Assembly (NCBI RefSeq): GCF_016918855.1 | Contig: NZ_JADKYB010000019.1 | Coordinates: forward strand, 124,001 to 188,000 | DNA length: 64,000 bases | Reading direction: 5' to 3' | Origin: Actinacidiphila acididurans | GTDB taxonomy: Bacteria > Actinomycetota > Actinomycetes > Streptomycetales > Streptomycetaceae | Part shown: one piece after another, positions 24,718 to 32,780 of the stretch | Layout of the letters: each line of letters opens with the position of its first letter | Position numbering within the stretch: position 1 is the stretch's first letter | Notes under the pieces: model-generated | The model's input: the letters and a program-made list of their open reading frames with translations, nothing else | What the model was told of the DNA's origin: nothing | The model's database searches: none | Translations under genes and position numbers: made by a program

Positions 24718-25196
24718 CCCCGGGGACCTCCGGCGCCGGGCTCGGCCGCCGCATCGGTGCCGTCGGTGCCGTCCGTACGGTCGGTTGCGCCGGCGCCCTC
24801 GCTGCCGGCCGGGTCCGCCGCGGCGGTCTCCCCGGCCCGCACGAACTCCTCGATCAGCCGGCGCTGGTCCTGCGCGGACGCCGCGCCGAGCTCGATGGTG
24901 CGGCCGGACAGTTCGAGGCGCACCGTGCGCACCGGCCGGTTCCGCAGCCACTCCTCGACGCAGCGCAGCACCGCCCGCAGCAGTACGGGGGCGGCCGTCA
25001 GCACCAGGGCACCCACCGCGACGGTCCCGGCCGGCTTGGCCCCCTGCGGCGCCTGGCCGCCCGCGGCCGGGCGCACGTCGTCCACGTCCAGGTCCAGCAG
25101 GTGCCGCCGCAGGCTCAGCGTCAGCTCCTGCAGTTCCTCGTCGTCGACATCGGCCGCGCCCACCACTTCGAGCACGATCCTGTTCGGTGCCGGCAC
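24714..25196 (-). CDS. Effector-associated constant component (EACC1-like) protein
   Basis: A 160-residue protein. Residues 5-50 form a beta-alpha unit (RIVLEVVG, then ELQELTLSLRRHLLDLDVDDVR), followed by a hydrophobic helix TVAVGALVLTAAPVLLRAVL (about 62-82) and the strand pair VRTVRLELSGRTIELGAAS; the C-terminal 35 residues are Asp/Gly/Ala-rich and disordered. This matches the EACC1 family described as a constant partner of caspase, trypsin-like, TIR and other effectors in actinobacterial conflict systems. It overlaps the caspase gene by 4 nt. The GTG start at 25196 has SD GAGGGGG. A promoter could lie in the 74-bp gap after the photolyase gene. Confidence 0.78.
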   Translation of the reverse strand: MPAPNRIVLEVVGAADVDDEELQELTLSLRRHLLDLDVDDVRPAAGGQAPQGAKPAGTVAVGALVLTAAPVLLRAVLRCVEEWLRNRPVRTVRLELSGRTIELGAASAQDQRRLIEEFVRAGETAAADPAGSEGAGATDRTDGTDGTDAAAEPGAGGPRG

Positions 25197-25270
25197 CCCG
25201 CCCCCTCGTTTCGGTGCCCGGCAGTCTAGGCGGCGGGCGGCCGGGCCGGGGGCGGTTGCGGGGTACAGGC

Positions 25271-26635
25271 TCAGGTCAGGCCGCGGCCGACGCGGAAGCG
25301 GGTGAGGGCGGTGGAGAGGTCGGCGATCGGGGGCGGGTAGCCGCGGGGCGGGCCGGACGGGGAGGTCCAGGGGCGGTGGACGGCGGGGGCGGCCAGGTCG
25401 CGCAGTTCGGGGACCCAGCGGCGTACGTACGCGCCGTCCGGGTCGTAACGGCGGGCCTGGGCGAGGGGGTTGAGGACGCGGTTGGGGCGGGTGTCGGTGC
25501 CGGTGCCGGCCACCCACTGCCAGTTGAGCTGGTTGTTGGCGATGTCGCCGTCGACCAGGAGGTCGAGGAAGTGGCGGGCGCCGGTGCGCCAGTCCACGTA
25601 GAGGGTCTTGGTGAGGAAGCTCGCGGTGAGCAGGCGGGCCCGGTTGTGCAGCCAGCCCTCGTGGGCCAGTTGGCGCATCGCCGCGTCGATCACGGGGTAG
25701 CCGGTGCGGCCCTCCCGCCAGGCGGCGACGTCCGGCTCCGCGTCGGCGCCGCGCCAGTCGTCGTGCCGCGTGCGGTAGTCGGCCGCGGCGGTGGCCGGGC
25801 GGGCGGCGAGCACCTGCTGGTGGAAGTCGCGCCAGGCCAGCTGCCGGACGAACGCCTCGGCGCCGGCGCCCGCGTGCCGGCGGGCCCGGTGCGCCACCTC
25901 GACCGGGGACAGGGTGCCGAAGTGCAGGTGCGCGGAGAGCCGGGAGGTGGCGTCGCCGGCCAGGTCGTCGTGCCGCTCCTCGTACGCCTCGACGCCCCGC
26001 CGCAGCCAGGCCGCCAGCCGCTTGCGGCCCTCGCTCTCGCCGCCGGCGGCCAGCCCCGGTGACGTGCCGGGGACGCCGGCCCGGTCGGGCAGCCGCTCCG
26101 AGCCCAAGCCGTCGGGCACGCTCACCCGGCGCGGGGCGGGCACCGGGGTGCGCAGCGCCTGGGCGGACCACTGCCGGAAGTACGGTGTGAACACCGCGAA
26201 GTGGTCCGACCCGGCGGGGGTGACGGCGCCCGGCGGCACCACGCAGGTCACGGCGTCGTGCACGACCAGCCGGCCGCCCTGCGCCGCCAGCTCCTCGCGC
26301 AGCCGCCGCTCCCGCTCCTGCGCATAACCGCTGGGCCCGGCCGCCATGTGCACCTCGGCCGCGCCCGCCTCCCGCGCCAGCCGGCACACCTGCGCCACCA
26401 CCGCGCCGCCGCGCACGACCAGCCGTCCGCCGCGCTCGCGCAGCCCGGCGTCCAGGTCGCGCAGGCAGTCCGCCAGGAACGCCCGCCGGTTGGGCACCGC
26501 GAACCCGGCCGCCTCGATCGCCCGGTCGCGGACGAACAGCGGTACGACGTGATCCGCGGACCCGGTGGCGGCGCGCAACGGCGGATGGTCGTGCAGCCGC
26601 AGGTCGGCGGTGAACAGGACGACCGAGACGGTCAT
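25271..26635 (-). CDS. phr: Class I deoxyribodipyrimidine photolyase
   Basis: A 454-residue photolyase/cryptochrome. The N-terminal antenna domain begins VVLFTADLRLHDHPPL. The FAD-binding C-terminal domain has LAWRDFHQQVL, GYPVIDAAMRQL, NRARLLTASFLTK and the WQWVAGTGTD loop that lines the lesion pocket. It repairs UV-induced cyclobutane dimers using blue light and reduced FAD. Length is normal for class I enzymes. The start MTVSVVLF at 26635 has GGAG 10 nt upstream; the open frame further upstream is low-complexity and non-coding. It may be the first gene of a run leading into EACC1, the caspase protein and FtsH, with a 74-bp gap. Confidence 0.92.
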   Translation of the reverse strand: MTVSVVLFTADLRLHDHPPLRAATGSADHVVPLFVRDRAIEAAGFAVPNRRAFLADCLRDLDAGLRERGGRLVVRGGAVVAQVCRLAREAGAAEVHMAAGPSGYAQERERRLREELAAQGGRLVVHDAVTCVVPPGAVTPAGSDHFAVFTPYFRQWSAQALRTPVPAPRRVSVPDGLGSERLPDRAGVPGTSPGLAAGGESEGRKRLAAWLRRGVEAYEERHDDLAGDATSRLSAHLHFGTLSPVEVAHRARRHAGAGAEAFVRQLAWRDFHQQVLAARPATAAADYRTRHDDWRGADAEPDVAAWREGRTGYPVIDAAMRQLAHEGWLHNRARLLTASFLTKTLYVDWRTGARHFLDLLVDGDIANNQLNWQWVAGTGTDTRPNRVLNPLAQARRYDPDGAYVRRWVPELRDLAAPAVHRPWTSPSGPPRGYPPPIADLSTALTRFRVGRGLT

Positions 26636-27311
26636 AAGGGCGAGCTCCCAGGGGGTGGTCCGCGTGGTCCGGGGTCCGAAGGTCATGGGGTCCGGGGGGC
26701 CGGGGGTTGGGGGGTCCAGTGGGTTGGGTGGTCCGGCCGCGGGACGCCATGCCGTCCCGTGGCCGGGCGGGGCGGTCCCGGGTCCGGTCCGGGGCCGCCC
26801 CTTGCCGCTCAGTAAAGCGGCGATCCGGCGGCAACCGGCAGGAATATGCCAATACTCCCCCGTTCGGCCCCTTCCGCCGTTTCCGGTACGAAGCGGCGGG
26901 CGCCGGCCGGGCGGGCCGGGACCGTGGGCGGGAGGGGACAACTCCGGGCCGGGCACCCGCAGTTGTGCCGGAAAGCGGCTCGCGCCACGGCGTGCCGCCT
27001 GATCAGGCGAGCGTCAGCAGGCGCGGCCCCGCCTCCCCCGCAGCCCACCAGGACGCGCAGACATCCGATCACCCAGCGCCGTACAGGCACGGCCGCAAAG
27101 TCACCGCTGTCTCAGAACGCAGCTCTCTTCCCAAGAGCCGCCCGCCCGCTGCACCATAGCTCCGACGTTCCGCGACAGGTACGCGGCCGGCGCGCGATCC
27201 CTGAGCCCGTGCGCCGGCCGTCAGGTCCCGCACACCCCCACCACGGGCACCGACATCGGATGTCCGGCGGTGCCCCGGCGCGAACGCGCTCCCCCCACGG
27301 AGGACTTCACC
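26636..27311. other. 676-bp intergenic region between divergent genes
   Basis: Contains a G-rich stretch with four G-runs at 26687-26714 (quadruplex-capable on the plus strand), a perfect 14-bp palindrome CGCCTGATCAGGCG at 26996-27009, a near-match CATCCGATC at 27062-27070 and an exact CATCGGATG at 27254-27262. Open frames here are short, Arg/Pro-rich and not convincing as genes. Confidence 0.5.
27254..27262. promoter_or_regulatory. CATCnGATG operator-like site upstream of the lectin gene
   Basis: CATCGGATG inside the longer palindrome GACATC-G-GATGTC, 49 nt before the start codon. The same core occurs at 39583 and 39814 in the carbohydrate cluster, with a centre variant at 49980. Confidence 0.5.
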
Positions 27312-28913
27312 ATGCCCAAAGCCCCATGGCGCCACAGGCACGACGACCACCGGCCGGCGGCTCCCGCCGTCCCGCGTCCGCCCCGCCTCCGCCGTGCCTA
27401 CCCCGCCCACCTCGCCGCGCTCGGCCTGGTCCTGGCCGCCCCCGGCGTCGCCCAGGCCGCGGCGCACCCGGAGCACAACGCGGCACCCCGCGCCGCGGCC
27501 GCCTGCATCGCGTCCGGCAACGTGGCCGGCATCACCGCCGCGCTCAACGGTCAGGGCGCCGAGGCGGTCCTGTGTCCCGGCGCGACCTTCAACCTCACCA
27601 CGCCCATCGGCTTCACGGCGGCGAACCAGAAGATCTACACGCAGGGCCTGCCCACCGACGGCACCCGGGCCACCCTCGTGGTCACCGGCGCGAGCCAGTC
27701 CACGGCCGTCCAGGGCAACAACCAGTCCGGGGTCGTGCTGGAGAACCTGCAGATCAACGGCAACCGGCCCGCCCTCGGCCGGATCGCCGGCGGCAGCGGC
27801 CTGATCGAGATGGGCGGCAGCGGCAGCAACGAGACCGTGCAGTACGTCAACGCGTACCAGACGCGCGGCTGGTCCACCCTGCACATGGCCGAGGGCCCGG
27901 TCACCGACTCCACCCCGACCTGCCAGAACGCCAAGATCCTCAACAACCGCATCGCGCAGGCCGGCACCGGCTCGCCCAGCGGCACCTGGGCGGACGGCAT
28001 CTCGCTCGCGTGCGGGCACAGCCAGGTCGAGAACAACACCGTGGAGGACGCCACCGACGGCGGCATCGTCATCTTCGGCGCGCCCGGTTCCACCGTGCAG
28101 AACAACACGATCACCGCGCTGACCCAGACCGAGCTGGGCGGCATCAACATGGTCGACTACGCCCCGATGAACGGCAATTACACCGGTACGGTGGTCAGCC
28201 ACAACACCATCGACGGCAAGAGCGCGTTCATCAAGGTGGCCATCGCCATGGGCCCGCAGATCTGGGGCTGCGGCACCGGCACGAACTACGGCGCCTCGGT
28301 CACGAACAACACCGTGCAGGGCCAGAACATCGGCTTCGGGTACGCCGTCAACGGCGTGACGAGCTGGACGGTGACCGGCAACACCGACACCGCCCGCCAC
28401 GTCGGCGTCACCGCGGGCGCCTGCGGCGGGCCGACCTCGCGGCCGGGCGCGTTCCAGTACCAGTCGGCGGGGTCCAGCACCCTGCAGAGCCAGTTCGTCG
28501 GCGGGCAGCAGCTGGAATACCTGCTCGGCGTGTCGGAGCCGGACATCCTCAAGGCGGCGACCGCGTCCACCGCGTGCGGGACGCTGCGGGCCGGCCAGGG
28601 CCTGTACCCGAGGCAGGCGCTGACCTCCTGCGACGGCCGCTTCACCCTCAACCTCCAGGGTGACGGCAACCTGGTGCTGCGCCAGGGCAGCACCGCCCTG
28701 TGGTCCGCCGGCACCGCCGGCAAGGGCACCGCCGAGGCACTGCTCCAGGGCGACGGCAACTTCGTGCTGTACGACGGCACCGCAGCGGGCGTGTGGACCA
28801 GCGGCAGCGCTGGCAACTCCGGTGCCTGGCTGAGCGTGCAGAACGACGGCAACACCGTGATCTACTCGGCTGGCGGCACCCCGCTGTGGAGCTCGGGCAC
28901 GGCCGGCCACTGA
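27312..28913 (+). CDS. Secreted right-handed beta-helix protein with B-type lectin domain
   Basis: A 533-residue exported protein. The long, Arg-rich n-region is followed by a hydrophobic stretch AALGLVLAAPGVAQAAA, cleaved near residue 55. Residues about 60-420 are a parallel beta-helix with recurring Asn-rich turns (ENNTVEDA, QNNTITAL, TNNTVQG), as in polysaccharide lyases and hydrolases. The C-terminal 110 residues form a bulb-type lectin domain with three QxDxN-type sugar sites: QGDGNLVL, QGDGNFVLY and QNDGNTVIY. It probably binds, and perhaps cleaves, a plant or microbial polysaccharide outside the cell. SD GGAGG is 8 nt before the ATG. The CATCGGATG site upstream suggests co-regulation with the 33-50 kb cluster. 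Confidence 0.85.
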   Translation: MPKAPWRHRHDDHRPAAPAVPRPPRLRRAYPAHLAALGLVLAAPGVAQAAAHPEHNAAPRAAAACIASGNVAGITAALNGQGAEAVLCPGATFNLTTPIGFTAANQKIYTQGLPTDGTRATLVVTGASQSTAVQGNNQSGVVLENLQINGNRPALGRIAGGSGLIEMGGSGSNETVQYVNAYQTRGWSTLHMAEGPVTDSTPTCQNAKILNNRIAQAGTGSPSGTWADGISLACGHSQVENNTVEDATDGGIVIFGAPGSTVQNNTITALTQTELGGINMVDYAPMNGNYTGTVVSHNTIDGKSAFIKVAIAMGPQIWGCGTGTNYGASVTNNTVQGQNIGFGYAVNGVTSWTVTGNTDTARHVGVTAGACGGPTSRPGAFQYQSAGSSTLQSQFVGGQQLEYLLGVSEPDILKAATASTACGTLRAGQGLYPRQALTSCDGRFTLNLQGDGNLVLRQGSTALWSAGTAGKGTAEALLQGDGNFVLYDGTAAGVWTSGSAGNSGAWLSVQNDGNTVIYSAGGTPLWSSGTAGH

Positions 28914-29020
28914 GACCGGCGGCCACTGCCCGTCAAAGCCCGACGCGGCGGTCCCGAAGCCTCCGGAACCGAGCCCGACAATTCCGGGCGTGAACTCCGG
29001 CGGAGCGGGCAGAAGCCTGC

Positions 29021-29084
29021 CCGGCACGGATGAGAGCCGGTTCCCCTCCGGCAGACGGGGGAACCGGCTCGCCGTCCGTGCCGG
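29021..29084 (+). terminator. Compound hairpin terminator after the lectin gene
   Basis: Outer arms CCGGCACGGA / TCCGTGCCGG enclose inner perfect 13-bp arms beginning GAGCCGGTTCC, with an 11-nt loop. Confidence 0.75.
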
Positions 29085-29195
29085 CCGGCCGCCGCGACCT
29101 GTGCGGGCGGAGGGCCGCTGGGGCCGGTGGGTATCCTCCGGGGAGTTGCCGCGCGGCAACCCCGCGTGCCGGGGGCGAAGGGGAGGACACAGCCG

Positions 29196-30497
29196 ATGAT
29201 GCCCGTCCGGCAGGTACATGCCGGGGATCGTCCGTCAGGCGGTGCGCGGGCCGGCCAGGACCCGCGCGGCGCGGCGGCCCCGCCTCCACTGCTCCCCCAG
29301 CCCCGGTCCGCGGCCGGCGACCCCGTGCCCGTCGATCCCCAGGAGCCGCTGGTCCTGCTGGTCGAGGACGACCCGGCCGACGCGCTGCTGGTGGAGGAGC
29401 TGGTCGCCGACTGCACGCCCGGGATGCGGCTGGCCTGGGCCCGGTCGATGGCCGAGGCCCGGCGGGAGCTGGCCGCTCGCCCGCCGGACTGCGTGCTGCT
29501 GGATCTGCACCTGCCCGACGCGCAGGGTCTTGAGGCGGTGGCGGAGATCCAGCGAGCGGCGGTCGGGCTGCCGGTGGTGGTGCTGACCGGCCTGGCCGAG
29601 GAGCAGACCGGGCTCGCCGCGGTGTCCGCCGGGGCGCAGGACTACCTGGTCAAGGGCCGAGTGGAGGCCGAGCTGTTCGGCCGCGCGGTGCGGTACGCGA
29701 TCCAGCGCAAGCAGGCCGAGCACGCCGCGGTGGCGCTGCAGGCCAGCCGGCTGCACGCGCGGGAGAACGCCCGGCTGGAGCGCGGCCTGCTGCCCACCCC
29801 GCTGCTTCGCTCGTCGGGCCTTGAGGTGGTGGCCCGGTACCGTCCCGGCCGCGCCCACGCGCTGCTCGGCGGCGACTTCTACGACGTGGTGGAGACCCCT
29901 GACGGCACCGTGCACGTGCTGATCGGGGACGTCTCGGGGCACGGCCCGGACGAGGCCGCGCTCGGCGTCGCGCTGCGCATCGCGTGGCGCACGCTGGTGC
30001 TCAGCGGGGTCGCCGGGGACCGCCGGCTGCCGATGCTGGAGGAGATACTGGTGGCCGAGCGGGAGGCCGAGCACGTCTTCGCCACCTGCACGATGCTGGC
30101 GCTCCCGCCGGACCGGCGGCACTTCGAGGTCGCCCGGGCCGGCCACCCGGGCCTGCTGCTGCGCACCGGCCGGGGCGTGGAGTGGGTGGAGCCGCCGGGC
30201 GGCCCGGCGCTGGGCCTGGTGCCGTCGGCGGCGGACTGGCCGGTGCACGAGGTCGAACTGCCCGGCGGGTCGGCCGTGGTGCTGTTCACCGACGGGCTGT
30301 ACGAGGGGCGCACCGGCCCGGACGGGCAGCGCCTCGGGGAGGACGAACTCCTCGAACTCGCCCGGGCCGCCCACGGACTGGACACCCAGACGTTCGTGGA
30401 CACGCTGATCGGGCGGGCCGAGGCGCTGGCCGAGCCGTACGGCGGGCTCGCCGACGACGTGGCCGTGGTGCACGTACGGTGGACGGGAGAGGCATGA
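29196..30497 (+). CDS. Response regulator fused to SpoIIE-type PP2C phosphatase
   Basis: A 433-residue cytoplasmic protein. After about 45 Pro/Ala-rich residues, a receiver domain (about 50-170) carries LLVEDDPADALL and the phospho-Asp in CVLLDLHLPDAQG. A short coiled-coil linker leads to a SpoIIE phosphatase domain (about 215-430) with LGGDFYDVVE, IGDVSGHGPDEAA, LFTDGLYEGR and ADDVAVVHV. Phosphorylation of the receiver should switch dephosphorylation of an STAS protein, as in RssB/RsbU hybrids. The ATG at 29196 has SD GGGGAGG; an earlier GTG at 29127 lacks one. It overlaps the kinase gene by 4 nt, so both are coupled. Confidence 0.9.
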   Translation: MMPVRQVHAGDRPSGGARAGQDPRGAAAPPPLLPQPRSAAGDPVPVDPQEPLVLLVEDDPADALLVEELVADCTPGMRLAWARSMAEARRELAARPPDCVLLDLHLPDAQGLEAVAEIQRAAVGLPVVVLTGLAEEQTGLAAVSAGAQDYLVKGRVEAELFGRAVRYAIQRKQAEHAAVALQASRLHARENARLERGLLPTPLLRSSGLEVVARYRPGRAHALLGGDFYDVVETPDGTVHVLIGDVSGHGPDEAALGVALRIAWRTLVLSGVAGDRRLPMLEEILVAEREAEHVFATCTMLALPPDRRHFEVARAGHPGLLLRTGRGVEWVEPPGGPALGLVPSAADWPVHEVELPGGSAVVLFTDGLYEGRTGPDGQRLGEDELLELARAAHGLDTQTFVDTLIGRAEALAEPYGGLADDVAVVHVRWTGEA

Positions 30498-32224
30498 CCG
30501 GCACGAGCGGCGTCACTGCTGAGCAGTACGCCGAGCAGAATCCGGACCGGCGGCCGCCCGAGGGTCCCGCGGAACCCCGTCCGGACGACCGGTCCCGGGA
30601 ACCGCACGCGGTGCGGACCTCCCTGCGCCGGCGCGGGGCGCGGCTGACCGTGCAGAGCTGGTTCCACCTCGCCCTGGCCCTGATGGGCGTGCTGGTGATC
30701 GTGGGGACCGTGGTCGGGTCGCAGCTGCTCGCCCGTACCGCCCATGTCTCGGACCGGATGATCTCGCACCTGGACCCGGCGACGACCGAGGCGTACCGCC
30801 TGCAGACCGCGCTGGTGGACCAGGAGACCGGTGTGCGCGGGTACGCGATCGCCGCCGACGCGCAGTTCCTCCAGCCGTACACCACGGGCCGGCAGATCGA
30901 GCGGCAGTCCGCGGACCGGATCCGTACGGTGCTGGCCGGCCGGCCGGACCTGCTGGCCGACCTCGACGCGATCGAGAAGGCGGCGGACGTCTGGCGGCGG
31001 ACCAACGCCGAGCCGCTGATCGCCCATGTGACGCCGGGCACCCCGCGGCCGGTGGACCGCAGCACCGCCGAACGCGGGAAGGCCGCCTTCGACCGGGTGC
31101 GGTCGCTGTTCGCCGCGCAGAACACGCACCTGACGCAGGCCGGCGCGCAGGCCCACCGGGACCTGGTGCACGTGCGCACGGTGCGGGACGCGGTGCTGGC
31201 CGGCATGGTCGCGGTGTTCCTGCTGACCGGGGCCGCGCTGGCGGTGCTGCTGCGGGTGCTGGTGGTACGCCCGCTGCACCGCCTGCGGACCTCCTCGCAG
31301 CGGGTGGCCGACGGCGACTTCGTGCACCGGATCAGCGCCTACGGCCCGCAGGACCTCCAGACGGTGGCCGAGGCGGTGGAGGGGATGCGCCGCCGGATCC
31401 TGGCGGAGCTGGACTCCTCGCGCGCCCAGCAGGACACGCTGACCCGGCAGGCGGCCGACCTGGACGCGCAGGCCGAGGAGCTGCGCCGGTCCAACTCCGA
31501 GCTGGAGCAGTTCGCCTACGTCGCCTCGCACGACCTCCAGGAGCCGCTGCGGAAGGTCGCCTCCTTCTGCCAGTTGCTGGAGAAGCGGTACGGCGACCGG
31601 CTCGACGAGCGCGGGCTGCAGTACATCGACTTCGCGGTGGACGGCGCCAAGCGCATGCAGGTGCTCATCAACGACCTGCTCACCTTCTCCCGGGTGGGCA
31701 GGGTCAACGACGCCTGGGAGCCGCTGCCGCTGGCCCAGAGCCTGGACAAGGCGCTGGCGAACGTCGACCTCGAGGACAGCGGCGCGGTGATCGAGCGTCC
31801 CGAAGAGCTGCCCCAGGTCACCGGTGACCCGACGCTGCTGGTGATGCTGTGGCAGAACCTGCTGGGCAACGCGCTGAAGTTCCGCGACCCGGACCGGCCG
31901 CCGGTCGTCTCGGTGACCTGCGAGCCGGAGCCGGACACGCCGGGCATGTGGCGGCTGTGCGTGAGCGACAACGGCATCGGCATCCCGGCGGAGTTCACCG
32001 AGAAGGTGTTCGTGATCTTCCAGCGGCTGCACGGGCGGGACGCGTACGGCGGGACGGGTATCGGTCTGGCGATCGCCAAGAAGATCGTCGAGTACCACGG
32101 TGGCAGGATATGGATCGACACGGCCCATGCACCGGGGGCACGGTTCTGCTTCACTCTTCCCGCCGCCGAGGTCCCGGCCGAGGCGGAGCCCGACCACGCC
32201 GCCGCGCCAGGAGTCCCTTCATGA
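30494..32224 (+). CDS. CHASE3/HAMP sensor histidine kinase
   Basis: A 576-residue membrane kinase. A 50-residue cytoplasmic lead is followed by helix 1 (LALALMGVLVIVGTVVGSQL), a CHASE3 extracytoplasmic domain (about 80-230; VDQETGVRGYAIAAD is typical), helix 2 (MVAVFLLTGAALAVLLRVLV), a HAMP linker and a coiled coil. HisKA has its phospho-His in YVASHDLQEPLRKV; HATPase boxes are NLLGNALKF, DNGIGIP and GGTGIGLAIAKKIVEYHGG. This is the phytochrome-like kinase class that signals to Rcp1-type receivers, one of which is encoded next with an ATGA overlap. Overlaps on both sides define a three-gene operon. Confidence 0.92.
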   Translation: MTGTSGVTAEQYAEQNPDRRPPEGPAEPRPDDRSREPHAVRTSLRRRGARLTVQSWFHLALALMGVLVIVGTVVGSQLLARTAHVSDRMISHLDPATTEAYRLQTALVDQETGVRGYAIAADAQFLQPYTTGRQIERQSADRIRTVLAGRPDLLADLDAIEKAADVWRRTNAEPLIAHVTPGTPRPVDRSTAERGKAAFDRVRSLFAAQNTHLTQAGAQAHRDLVHVRTVRDAVLAGMVAVFLLTGAALAVLLRVLVVRPLHRLRTSSQRVADGDFVHRISAYGPQDLQTVAEAVEGMRRRILAELDSSRAQQDTLTRQAADLDAQAEELRRSNSELEQFAYVASHDLQEPLRKVASFCQLLEKRYGDRLDERGLQYIDFAVDGAKRMQVLINDLLTFSRVGRVNDAWEPLPLAQSLDKALANVDLEDSGAVIERPEELPQVTGDPTLLVMLWQNLLGNALKFRDPDRPPVVSVTCEPEPDTPGMWRLCVSDNGIGIPAEFTEKVFVIFQRLHGRDAYGGTGIGLAIAKKIVEYHGGRIWIDTAHAPGARFCFTLPAAEVPAEAEPDHAAAPGVPS

Positions 32225-32691
32225 GCACGTCACCGAGCCCGTCATCGAGCCAGTCCAGTGCCCGGCCCATCGACGTCCTGCTGGTCGAGGACGACCCGGG
32301 CGACGAGCTGATGACGCGCGAGGCGTTCGAGGACAACAAGATCCGCAACACCCTGCACGTGGCGCGGGACGGCGAGGAGGCGCTGGACTTCCTCTACCAG
32401 CGCGGCGACCACGAGCAGGCGCCACGCCCGGACCTGATCCTGCTGGACCTCAACCTGCCGAAGTACGACGGCCGGCAGATCCTGGAGCAGGTGAAGTCCG
32501 ACCCGGAGCTGTCGCACATCCCGGTGGTGGTGCTCACCACCTCCTCCGCCGAGGAGGACATCCTGCGCAGCTACCGGCTGCACGCGAACGCGTACGTCAC
32601 CAAGCCGGTGGACCTGGACCAGTTCATCGCCGCGGTGCGCCAGATCGACGACTTCTTCGTCCAGGTGGTACGGCTGCCCGGCCGCCGCTGA
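32221..32691 (+). CDS. Rcp1-like single-domain response regulator
   Basis: A 156-residue stand-alone receiver. After 15 Ser-rich residues come VLLVEDDPGDELMTREAF, the phospho-Asp in LILLDLNLPKYDG, the Thr in VVLTTSSAEEDI and the Lys in AYVTKPVDLDQF. The Asn-rich NKIRNTLHVARDGEEALDFL segment is typical of Rcp1/cyanobacterial phytochrome-type receivers. Lacking an output domain, it probably relays phosphate between the CHASE3 kinase and the upstream receiver-phosphatase, or acts by protein contact. ATG overlaps the kinase stop. A strong terminator follows. Confidence 0.9.
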   Translation: MSTSPSPSSSQSSARPIDVLLVEDDPGDELMTREAFEDNKIRNTLHVARDGEEALDFLYQRGDHEQAPRPDLILLDLNLPKYDGRQILEQVKSDPELSHIPVVVLTTSSAEEDILRSYRLHANAYVTKPVDLDQFIAAVRQIDDFFVQVVRLPGRR

Positions 32692-32712
32692 CCGGGCCGC
32701 CGGGGCCTGCCC

Positions 32713-32754
32713 GTCCGGCCGGCCCGCCCCCGGACGGGGACGGGCCGGCCGGAC
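32713..32754. terminator. Bidirectional terminator between convergent operons
   Basis: Perfect 14-bp inverted repeat GTCCGGCCGGCCCG / CGGGCCGGCCGGAC with a 14-nt loop, between the receiver stop (32691) and the GH2 stop (32781). Confidence 0.75.
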
Positions 32755-32780
32755 CTACTTACCGGGCCGCCGTACCGGAC

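Noticed and set aside
26809..27090. A 93-codon minus-strand ORF between photolyase and lectin genes
   Set aside because: Arg/Pro/Gly-rich, no SD and no recognisable pattern; crosses the regulatory region.
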